DNA of 6,242 bases, from assembly GCA_012522645.1 (NCBI GenBank), contig JAAYKC010000029.1, forward strand, positions 1 through 6,242. Reading direction: 5' to 3'. The translations under genes and the position numbers were made by a program. The notes beneath the pieces are model-generated. The model did no database searches. It was not told the origin of the DNA and saw only the letters and a list, made by a program, of their open reading frames with translations. Positions 1 through 5,602 of the stretch are shown in pieces. Position 1 is the stretch's first letter. Each line of letters opens with the position of its first letter. The DNA comes from Thermoplasmatales archaeon. Lineage in GTDB: Archaea; Thermoplasmatota; Thermoplasmata; Methanomassiliicoccales; Methanomethylophilaceae.

Positions 1-52
1 AGGAATCGTTCTAGCAGTTATTGCGCACAATGCATTGGATGATGAGATATGA
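1..52 (+). CDS. C-terminal end of an upstream gene (partial, unidentified)
   Basis: The frame starting at base 2 is open and ends with TGA at 50-52. It reads GIVLAVIAHNALDDEI, a hydrophobic stretch followed by an acidic tail. Its stop overlaps the asd start as ATGA (49-52), the same junction type used twice more downstream, which is the main reason to believe it is a real gene end. Sixteen residues are too few to name the family. An aspartate-pathway or lysine/threonine enzyme would fit the position, but that is only a guess from context. Confidence 0.45.
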   Translation, partial: GIVLAVIAHNALDDEI

Positions 53-1110
53 GAAAAACACAAGTAGCGATCCTCGGCGCCACGGGCATGATCGGTCAGA
101 GATTCATCGAGATGTTGGAGGACCACCCTCTCTTCTCAATAGAGGGGCTGTACGCATCAGAGCGTTCGGAAGGCAAGAAACTGGCTGATGTACTCAAGGT
201 CAGAGATTACGAGTTCAAGGAGGAGACCCTCGGCCTTGAGATCCGGAATACGAACCCAAAGGATATCGCCAAAAGGGCCAGAGTGGCGTTCGTAGGCCTC
301 CCGTCAGATGTGGCGGGGCCCGTCGAGACGGAACTTGCCGCCAACGGGGCGGCCGTCTTCTCCAATGCGGGTGCTCACAGGATGGACCCGGAAGTGCCCA
401 TACTCATACCTGAGGTGAACCCGGAGCATCTGATGTCCGTAAGAGGTCAGAGCACCTTCTCCAACGGAGGGTTCATAGTCACGAATGCGAACTGCTCAAC
501 GACCGGAGCGGCCCTGCCTCTCCATCCGATCAATGAGAAATTCAGGCTGAAAGAAGTGTTCATATCCACATATCAGGCTCTCTCCGGTGCAGGTTATCCC
601 GGCGTCCCGTCCCTGGATGCACTGGGGAACGTCGTACCGTACATCGGCGGTGAAGAGGAGAAGATGGAACTGGAACTTGGGAAGATCCTGGGAAGCTATG
701 AGAACAGAACGTTCACCCCCGCCGGATTCCGAACGTATGCCAATTGTGCCAGAGTGCCCGTCATAGACGGACATCTCGAATCCGTCATACTGAGAACGGA
801 AGATGAGGCCTCCGCAGAGGATATAATCAGGGTGATGGAGGATTTCAGAGGCGAGCCCCAGAAGCGGAAACTCCCCTCAGCCCCCTTCCAGCCGATAATA
901 GTCAGGAGAGAGAACAACAGGCCCCAGCCCGCCATAGATGTGTTCGCCGGCGGTGCCGGAAGGGCCAAGGGCATGGCTGCCACCGTAGGCAGGGTAAGGA
1001 AGAAGGACGACTGCATCAAAATGTTCCTCCTCTCCCACAATACCCTCAGAGGCGGAGCCGGCGGCTCCGTGCTCAATGCGGAGCTGGCACAATCCAAAGG
1101 ATTGCTGTGA
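49..1110 (+). CDS. asd: Aspartate-semialdehyde dehydrogenase (archaeal type)
   Basis: This cytosolic enzyme reduces L-aspartyl-4-phosphate with NADPH to L-aspartate 4-semialdehyde, the branch point to lysine, threonine and methionine. The 353 residues match the usual length of the archaeal/fungal long class. An N-terminal Rossmann fold carries the dinucleotide loop GATGMIGQ (residues 10-17). The catalytic cysteine is Cys149 in TNANCSTTG. Gln176 in TYQALSGAG and His242 in RVPVIDGH fit the other active-site residues. The glycine-rich stretch RGGAGGS (334-340) is near the C-terminus. The start overlaps the upstream stop as ATGA and no strong Shine-Dalgarno is visible, so translation is probably coupled. 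The next gene starts four bases after the stop. Because that gene uses aspartate semialdehyde directly, this copy may be dedicated to homocysteine synthesis. The identity is secure; the dedication is inference. Confidence 0.96.
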   Translation: MRKTQVAILGATGMIGQRFIEMLEDHPLFSIEGLYASERSEGKKLADVLKVRDYEFKEETLGLEIRNTNPKDIAKRARVAFVGLPSDVAGPVETELAANGAAVFSNAGAHRMDPEVPILIPEVNPEHLMSVRGQSTFSNGGFIVTNANCSTTGAALPLHPINEKFRLKEVFISTYQALSGAGYPGVPSLDALGNVVPYIGGEEEKMELELGKILGSYENRTFTPAGFRTYANCARVPVIDGHLESVILRTEDEASAEDIIRVMEDFRGEPQKRKLPSAPFQPIIVRRENNRPQPAIDVFAGGAGRAKGMAATVGRVRKKDDCIKMFLLSHNTLRGGAGGSVLNAELAQSKGLL

Positions 1111-1114
1111 TAAC

Positions 1115-2266
1115 ATGAAAACGTATGGGGAGATCAATGAGAGGATCCGCCGGAAGAAGGCCGTCGTCTATACGGCCGAGGAGGTGATAGACCTCGTAAG
1201 GTCCAAGGGACCGGAGAAAGCGGCGGAGAAGGTTGATGTTGTCACAACAGGCACCTTCGGTGCCATGTGCTCATCCGGGGCGTTCCTGAATTTCGGACAC
1301 TCGGATCCGCCCATACGCATGACTGACATACGCCTCAACGGCGTGGAAGCATACGGCGGGCTCGCCGCGGTGGACGCTTACATCGGGTCCACAGCAATGC
1401 GCGAGAACAGCGGTGAGTTCGGATACGGAGGAGGGCATGTCATCGAGGAGCTGATAGCGGGCAACAGGGTCCGCCTGAGGGCCTGGGGCCCCGGAACGGA
1501 CTGCTATGTCAGGAAGGATATTGACACCTACATAACGCTTGACGATCTCAACGAAGCGTACATGTTCAACCCGCGCAACGTCTATCAGAACTATTCTGCG
1601 GCCACCAACACCCTGGACCGTACCCTGTACACATACATGGGGAAGCTCCTGCCCCGCATGAAGAACATAACGTACAGCACCTCCGGGCAGCTGTCCCCTC
1701 TGCTCAACGACCCGCATCTGGAAACGATCGGCGGCGGGACGCGCATCTTCCTCGGCGGAGGCGAGGGGTATGTCGCATGGCAGGGGACCCAGTATGATAC
1801 GGCCGCTCCCGAGAGGAACGGAGTGCCGGTCAACGGGTCCAGGACCCTGGCGCTGATGGGCGACATGAAGCAGATGGATCACGATTACGTCAGAGGCATG
1901 GATGTGCACAGATACGGTACGTCAATAGCCATAGGCGTGGGCATACCCATCCCCATTCTGAACGCCGATATCATGAAGCGCGCCGCCGTCTCCGATGAGG
2001 ACCTGTACACCACCCTGGTCGATTACAGCGTGACCGAGAAGGGCAGGGCCGCTCTCGGTGAGTACAGCTACGCCGAGCTGAGGTCCGGCACCGTGGATTA
2101 TGAAGGGCACAAGATAAGAACGTCTCCGCTCTCGTCCTACAGAAAGGCAAGACAGGTGGCGGAGAAGCTGAAGGATTGGATAGAGAACGGCGAGTTCCTG
2201 CTCACTGAGCCCATCTTCAGGCTCCCCGAGACCGGGACCGTCAAACCGCTGGAGGTCAGAAGATGA
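1115..2266 (+). CDS. Homocysteine biosynthesis protein, COG1900/DUF39 family
   Basis: Family knowledge (Methanosarcina acetivorans MA1821): with a NIL-ferredoxin partner it converts aspartate semialdehyde and sulfide to homocysteine through a protein persulfide. I read a 383-residue protein from ATG 1115, which begins MKTYGEINERIRR. The frame is open further upstream to an ATG at 1076, but that start lies inside asd and was rejected. Two cysteines stand out: Cys52 in GAMCSSGAF and Cys130 in GTDCYVR. They correspond in position and spacing to the two conserved cysteines I recall for MA1821. Glycine-rich patches follow, including GYGGGH (103-108), IGGGTR (205-210) and FLGGGEGY (212-219). There is no fused CBS or ferredoxin domain at the C-terminus; the ferredoxin is the next gene, joined by an ATGA overlap (2263-2266). 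The family call is firm; the reaction is inferred from characterised homologues. Confidence 0.92.
   Translation: MKTYGEINERIRRKKAVVYTAEEVIDLVRSKGPEKAAEKVDVVTTGTFGAMCSSGAFLNFGHSDPPIRMTDIRLNGVEAYGGLAAVDAYIGSTAMRENSGEFGYGGGHVIEELIAGNRVRLRAWGPGTDCYVRKDIDTYITLDDLNEAYMFNPRNVYQNYSAATNTLDRTLYTYMGKLLPRMKNITYSTSGQLSPLLNDPHLETIGGGTRIFLGGGEGYVAWQGTQYDTAAPERNGVPVNGSRTLALMGDMKQMDHDYVRGMDVHRYGTSIAIGVGIPIPILNADIMKRAAVSDEDLYTTLVDYSVTEKGRAALGEYSYAELRSGTVDYEGHKIRTSPLSSYRKARQVAEKLKDWIENGEFLLTEPIFRLPETGTVKPLEVRR
2251..2256 (+). promoter_or_regulatory. Strong Shine-Dalgarno for the NIL-ferredoxin
   Basis: GGAGGT lies six bases before ATG 2263, inside the last codons of the COG1900 gene. It is the best ribosome-binding site in the window and fixes the ferredoxin start at the ATGA overlap. 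Confidence 0.8.
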
Positions 2267-2667
2267 TCCAGAAAAGATACAAGCTCAGGTTCAGCGATGA
2301 TAATCTGCAGGAATCCGTTGCGTACATACTCGTCTCGAAATTCAACATACAGCCCAACATCCTGAGGGCCGAGGTCAGGGACGACGGAGGCGTGATGGTG
2401 CTGGAGATGAAGGGCACACAGGAGAACATAGATGCCAGTGTCGTGTACCTGTCGGATGCCGGCATATCCATCAGAGCCTTCGATAAGCAGATAATAAAAA
2501 ACCAGGATGCGTGCGTGGACTGCGGGGCCTGCATATCAGTATGCCCGACCAGATGCTTTACGCCGGACCCGGAGACATGGGAGATCGTCCTGAACTACGA
2601 GAAGTGCATAGCATGCGGGACATGCCTCAATGCGTGCCCGTTCCATGCTCTGAGCCTGCCCCTATGA
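2263..2667 (+). CDS. NIL-domain 2x[4Fe-4S] ferredoxin, homocysteine synthesis partner
   Basis: The 134-residue protein has two parts. Residues about 1-76 form a NIL domain (ACT-like fold), starting IQKRYKLRF and running through the DGGVMVLEMKG strand. Residues about 80-134 form a bacterial-type ferredoxin with two CxxCxxCxxxCP motifs: Cys84/87/90/94 and Cys115/118/121/125, enough for two [4Fe-4S] clusters. An extra cysteine, Cys98, sits just after the first motif (CPTRCF). The homologue MA1822 works with the COG1900 protein in homocysteine formation, presumably supplying electrons for reductive sulfur insertion. Both ends are ATGA overlaps, so the three genes are probably translated in a coupled, stoichiometric way. 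The NIL name comes from a domain also seen in methionine transporters; a ligand-sensing role here is possible but unproven. Confidence 0.93.
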   Translation: MIQKRYKLRFSDDNLQESVAYILVSKFNIQPNILRAEVRDDGGVMVLEMKGTQENIDASVVYLSDAGISIRAFDKQIIKNQDACVDCGACISVCPTRCFTPDPETWEIVLNYEKCIACGTCLNACPFHALSLPL

Positions 2668-3395
2668 TAAAGAGGGTCCATTTCGAAGTCGGGGAAACGG
2701 CCATGACCGCCGTGGCCGGCGAGGAGTACCTGGCGGATGTGAAAGATGAGGTCTTCGAAGAACGAGAGGCGATCAGAGCGAAGATATGGGAGGACCCCTT
2801 CTTCGGGATGACCTATGACCCCTACGACGCATCAGAGAAGGACGCCCCTCTGATCAGGAGGATGTGCGATGCCTCTCGGATCGCAGGGGTCGGGCCCATG
2901 GCCTCAGTGGCCGGGGCGGTCGCCGCCTGCGCTCTGGAAAGGATCTATGCGGAAGGCTGCCGATACGCCATATTGGATAACGGCGGGGACATAGCGATAT
3001 GCAGCGACAGGGACGTCGTCGTAGGAATAAACCAGAACAATCCGAAGCTTCCCGCCCTGGCTTTCAGGATCCCGGCACGGGAGGGCATGTTCAGTGTATG
3101 CTCCTCCTCCGGCAGGATCGGGCCGTCAGTATCCTTCGGGGAGAGCGAGATAGCCGTCGTGTTCGCCGATGATCCCGTGCTGGCGGATGCCTGTGCCACC
3201 GCGGCGGGAAATCTGACCGGGGACTGTTCATCCGAGTCAGTATCCTTTGCGGCCCGGAGCGTGTCCCGCATGAAGGGCGTTGACGGATGCGCGATCTTCT
3301 GCGGGGACAGCGTGGCACTCCATGGCGATGTGCCTGAGCTGGTGATGGCGGAGGGCGGCGAGATCACCAACAGATGGCTTCCTCCTTCTGCATAA
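2664..3395 (+). CDS. UPF0280 / COG2122 ApbE-like protein linked to sulfide assimilation
   Basis: I start this 243-residue protein at ATG 2664 (MIKRVHFEVG), which overlaps the ferredoxin stop as ATGA. The frame extends upstream to an ATG at 2511, but that part is the out-of-frame shadow of the ferredoxin. No Shine-Dalgarno is evident, so coupling is likely. Visible family motifs are AGVGPMASVAG (74-84), DNGGDIA (105-111), SSSGRIGPSVSFG (147-159) and DPVLADACATAAGN (170-183). The NGGD and D..ATA elements recall ApbE flavin transferases. There are nine cysteines (68, 89, 99, 113, 146, 177, 188, 209, 213), a high number. From memory, the M. acetivorans homologue MA1715 supports growth at low sulfide, and placement after the homocysteine genes agrees. 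The biochemical activity is not established; sulfide delivery, persulfide handling or flavinylation all remain possible. Confidence 0.88.
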   Translation: MIKRVHFEVGETAMTAVAGEEYLADVKDEVFEEREAIRAKIWEDPFFGMTYDPYDASEKDAPLIRRMCDASRIAGVGPMASVAGAVAACALERIYAEGCRYAILDNGGDIAICSDRDVVVGINQNNPKLPALAFRIPAREGMFSVCSSSGRIGPSVSFGESEIAVVFADDPVLADACATAAGNLTGDCSSESVSFAARSVSRMKGVDGCAIFCGDSVALHGDVPELVMAEGGEITNRWLPPSA

Positions 3396-3407
3396 ACGTT
3401 ATTAAGG
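3394..3407 (+). promoter_or_regulatory. Possible archaeal promoter (TATA-like) for hisG
   Basis: AAACGTTATTAAGG overlaps the UPF0280 stop and contains a TATA-like core TTATTAA at 3399-3405. This is 35-41 bases before the hisG start, so transcription would begin near 3427 with a leader of about a dozen bases, as is common in archaea. It is the most AT-rich stretch of an otherwise GC-rich junction. No transcript data support it, and read-through from the upstream operon is equally possible. Confidence 0.35.
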
Positions 3408-3422
3408 GCGCCCATTCATGAA
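3406..3422. repeat. Two adjacent 8-bp palindromes before hisG (possible operator)
   Basis: GGGCGCCC (3406-3413) and TTCATGAA (3415-3422) are both perfect palindromes separated by one A. They lie between the TATA-like element and the hisG Shine-Dalgarno, where a repressor could block the pre-initiation complex. Eight-base palindromes are not rare by chance, so an operator role is speculative. Confidence 0.3.
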
Positions 3423-3427
3423 GGGAC

Positions 3428-3434
3428 GAGAGGA
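3428..3434 (+). promoter_or_regulatory. Shine-Dalgarno for hisG
   Basis: GAGAGGA ends five bases before ATG 3440. It favours this start over the in-frame ATG at 3452 (Met5). Confidence 0.65.
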
Positions 3435-3439
3435 AACGC

Positions 3440-4300
3440 ATGACTCTGAGAATGGCCATACCGAACAAAGGAAGGCTCAACGAGAGAACCGTGGAGCTCC
3501 TGATGAAATCAGGCCTGGATCTGGGAGAGGATTGGGGCAGAAGACTTTACATCTCCGTGAAGGACCAGGACCTTGAGGTGGTGTTCGTTAGGGCCCAGGA
3601 TGTTCCGGAGCTCATAAACACCGGTGCCGTTGATTTCGGCATAACGGGCTGGGACCAGGTGGCTGAGTCCGGATACAGGATGCAGAAGCTGCTGGACCTG
3701 GAGTTCGGGTACTGCCGCCTGTCCGTGGCCATCCCTGAGAGCCTGGGATTGAAGAGCCCGTCGGACATACCGGACGGATGCAGGGTTGCGACCTCGTTCC
3801 CGAATCTCACCAAATCCTATTTCGACAGGATCGGGAAGAAGGTCAAGATAATCCAGGTCTCCGGTGCTGCGGAGATAATGCCGTACATGGGCGTCTCAGA
3901 CATAATCGTGGACCTTGTATCCAGCGGTTCAACGCTCAAGATGAACCGCCTTACGGAGCTTGACGTGATCGTTGAGTCCCAGGCCGTTGCGATCAGCGGT
4001 AAGCTGTCGGCCGAGAAGAAGGAATCCGTGACCGACATCCTGGACTCCATCCGCAGCGTCATTGATGCCGAGAAGAAGATCTATCTCATGGCCGACGTTC
4101 CCGTTAAGAATCTCAAAGCGGTGGAGAGGGCCTGTCCCGGTGTGGAGGGGCCGACGGTCATGAACATCGCAGGGAGGGATGACATGGTCGCGATACACGT
4201 GGTCATCGACAAGCACGATGTGTTCGATTCCGTCAACAAACTGAAGAAGCTCGGGGGGAAGGGGATACTGATCCTGCCCATAGACCGCATGGTGGTCTGA
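3440..4300 (+). CDS. hisG: ATP phosphoribosyltransferase, long form
   Basis: This enzyme catalyses the first step of histidine synthesis: ATP plus PRPP gives phosphoribosyl-ATP. At 286 residues it is the long, self-sufficient form, so no HisZ partner is needed. The catalytic part begins with MAIPNKGRL (5-13), and AVDFGITGWD (63-72) is a typical early motif. The PRPP-binding signature is DIIVDLVSSGSTL (154-166). The last 75 or so residues (about 212-286, containing VEGPTVMNI and ending in GILILP) form the ACT-like HisG_C domain, which in characterised homologues binds histidine for feedback inhibition. It stands 44 bases after the sulfur block with its own ribosome-binding site and probably opens the his operon. 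hisC follows after a single base. Confidence 0.96.
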   Translation: MTLRMAIPNKGRLNERTVELLMKSGLDLGEDWGRRLYISVKDQDLEVVFVRAQDVPELINTGAVDFGITGWDQVAESGYRMQKLLDLEFGYCRLSVAIPESLGLKSPSDIPDGCRVATSFPNLTKSYFDRIGKKVKIIQVSGAAEIMPYMGVSDIIVDLVSSGSTLKMNRLTELDVIVESQAVAISGKLSAEKKESVTDILDSIRSVIDAEKKIYLMADVPVKNLKAVERACPGVEGPTVMNIAGRDDMVAIHVVIDKHDVFDSVNKLKKLGGKGILILPIDRMVV

Positions 4301-4301
4301 A

Positions 4302-5354
4302 ATGCCTGCGGAAATGAGAAGCAGCACCCGGGGATTCAAGAGGTATTACAACCCCGATGTGGGCGACGCTGTCCGCATGGACACAAACACCAATGTGCTG
4401 GGAAGCAACCCTGCGGCGACCCGCTTCATGAAGGAGTTCGAAGGGAGCATAAACAACTATCCCAACACCTACTCGGACAGGCTCAGGGACACCCTGGCGG
4501 AACTGTACGGTCTGGACAGGGAGAACTTCGTCACAGGATCCGGGTCGGATGAGCTTCTGGATGTGTCCTTCAAAACATTCACGGAATGGGGGGATAATGC
4601 CGCCGTTCCTGTGCCCTCCTATACACTATACGACTACTTCGTCAAGATGAACGGGGGCTCGGTCAGCGAGATCGACCTCACAGAGGATTTCCAGCTTGAT
4701 GTGGATTCCTTCGTCTCCTCCGGCTCCAGGATCATGATAGCGCCGTCACCCAACAACCCCACGGGGAACTGCTTCAGGCAGAAGGACCTGGAGGACCTGC
4801 TGTCAAGATTCGACGGTGTCGTGATCGTCGATGAGGCCTACGCCGAATACTCCGGAGAGGGCATGATCAGAAGAGTGAACGAATTCGATAATCTGATAGT
4901 CCTCAGGACATTCTCCAAAGCCTATGCGATGGCCGGTCTGAGAGTAGGATATGCCGCAGCATGCGAGGATATCGCGGACAAGATGAACAGGGTGAAGATC
5001 CCGTACTCCCTTAACATGGTGAGCGAAGGAGCGGCCATAGCCGCCCTGAAGGACCAGGATTTCCTGAGAAGGTCTGTGGACCTTGTCAGAAAGGAGAGGC
5101 CTGTGCTCGCCGAGGGCCTGAGGAAACTTGGTTTCGAGCCGTTCCCGTCCGATTCCAACTTCATACTCGCAAGGTCCCCCGTGGATCACACCTGCCTGGT
5201 GAACGGCATGAAGAAAAGAGGCGTCCTGATCAGGGATTTCGGATCCAAGAGAAGGACAGAGAACTGCGTCAGAACGACCGTGGGAACAAAAGAGCTCAAT
5301 GATCTCCTCCTGGACACAGCGGAAGATGTGCTGGAGGACTGCCGCCGGGGATGA
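4302..5354 (+). CDS. hisC: Histidinol-phosphate aminotransferase
   Basis: This fold-type I PLP aminotransferase converts imidazole-acetol phosphate and glutamate to histidinol phosphate and 2-oxoglutarate. The 350 residues are a normal length. Key features in order are TGSGSDELLD (78-87, cofactor phosphate region), SPNNPTGN (149-156), VIVDEAYAEY (174-183, with Asp177 and Tyr180 contacting PLP), the Schiff-base Lys206 in TFSKAYAMAGLRVGY, and the substrate carboxylate arginine Arg324 in CVRTTVG. The related CobD-type decarboxylase shares these motifs; the neighbours hisG and hisA decide for HisC. The start lies one base after the hisG stop with a weak GGTGGT upstream. An in-frame ATG at 4314 (Met5) is an alternative. 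After the TGA stop the same frame stays open to 5606, but family length argues that the stop is genuine. Confidence 0.94.
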   Translation: MPAEMRSSTRGFKRYYNPDVGDAVRMDTNTNVLGSNPAATRFMKEFEGSINNYPNTYSDRLRDTLAELYGLDRENFVTGSGSDELLDVSFKTFTEWGDNAAVPVPSYTLYDYFVKMNGGSVSEIDLTEDFQLDVDSFVSSGSRIMIAPSPNNPTGNCFRQKDLEDLLSRFDGVVIVDEAYAEYSGEGMIRRVNEFDNLIVLRTFSKAYAMAGLRVGYAAACEDIADKMNRVKIPYSLNMVSEGAAIAALKDQDFLRRSVDLVRKERPVLAEGLRKLGFEPFPSDSNFILARSPVDHTCLVNGMKKRGVLIRDFGSKRRTENCVRTTVGTKELNDLLLDTAEDVLEDCRRG

Positions 5355-5421
5355 CCGCGGCGCGGACAGGGAATGGGCTCCGTCCTGCGTTATTCCCCGG
5401 ATATCGACAGTTTGTTATTCT

Positions 5422-5443
5422 GTTATGCCTATTCCGCCATAAC
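5422..5443. repeat. Inverted repeat GTTATG-N10-CATAAC
   Basis: The arms GTTATG (5422-5427) and CATAAC (5438-5443) match perfectly across ten bases. GTTATTC also occurs at 5389-5395 and 5414-5420, so GTTAT-like half-sites appear three times on the + strand and once inverted. The spacing suits a dimeric DNA-binding protein. A hairpin of only six pairs, mostly A-T, would be weak as a terminator. Confidence 0.35.
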
Positions 5444-5450
5444 CTCCGTT

Positions 5451-5569
5451 GGCTCAGATGCCGGCAGAGGGGTGACGGAGTATGGGGAGATGAGAACACG
5501 CTCACGGACGGGAAGAGAGAAGATCGTGAGACCGCGACTGCGTCCTGAGAGCGGGGGCTCATCTGAACC
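5451..5569 (+). other. Possible structured leader RNA upstream of hisA
   Basis: TCAGATG (5454-5460) pairs with CATCTGA (5560-5566). Two further G-C pairs (5451-5452 with 5568-5569) lie beyond a single C-A mismatch. Inside this closing stem, CTCACG (5501-5506) pairs with CGTGAG (5525-5530). The layout resembles a folded leader or small RNA of about 120 bases. I do not recognise a known riboswitch, SRP, RNase P, C/D or H/ACA consensus, and helices of this size can arise by chance. Confidence 0.22.
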
Positions 5570-5587
5570 TAAACCTCTTTCTGACTC

Positions 5588-5596
5588 AGGAGAGAG
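5588..5596 (+). promoter_or_regulatory. Shine-Dalgarno region for hisA
   Basis: AGGAGAGAG precedes ATG 5603, with the AGGAG core ten bases and the GAGAG part six bases upstream. It supports 5603 over the immediately following ATG at 5606, though either is possible. Confidence 0.6.
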
Positions 5597-5602
5597 AAGC
5601 TT

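Larger units (their letters stand above)
5355..5602. other. 248-bp intergenic gap between hisC and hisA
   Basis: This is the only substantial gap in the window; every other junction is 44 bases or less. Two short + frames span parts of it (5351-5548 and 5373-5606), but their residues resemble no family I know. By rough reading, the third codon positions of the 5373 frame are less GC-biased than those of the neighbouring genes. The first half has an AT-rich patch (5409-5427) with GTTATTC-type repeats. The second half is purine-rich with several complementary segments. It may hold a leader, a small RNA, a regulatory site or the remnant of a small gene; I cannot decide which. Confidence 0.6.

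Noticed and set aside
1076..1114. 13-residue N-terminal extension of the COG1900 protein
   Set aside because: It overlaps the end of asd, and the family-like N-terminus begins at Met 1115.
1271..1909. 212-residue open frame on the minus strand
   Set aside because: It lies entirely inside the COG1900 gene in antisense and its translation resembles no family. It is explained by the codon bias of the real gene.
2511..2663. 51-residue N-terminal extension of the UPF0280 protein
   Set aside because: This stretch is the ferredoxin cluster region read in another frame; the family start is at 2664 with an ATGA junction.
5485..5550. Box C/D-like small RNA (GATGA near 5489 and CTGA near 5545)
   Set aside because: The C box deviates from the RTGATGA consensus and no clear C'/D' pair or terminal stem was found.
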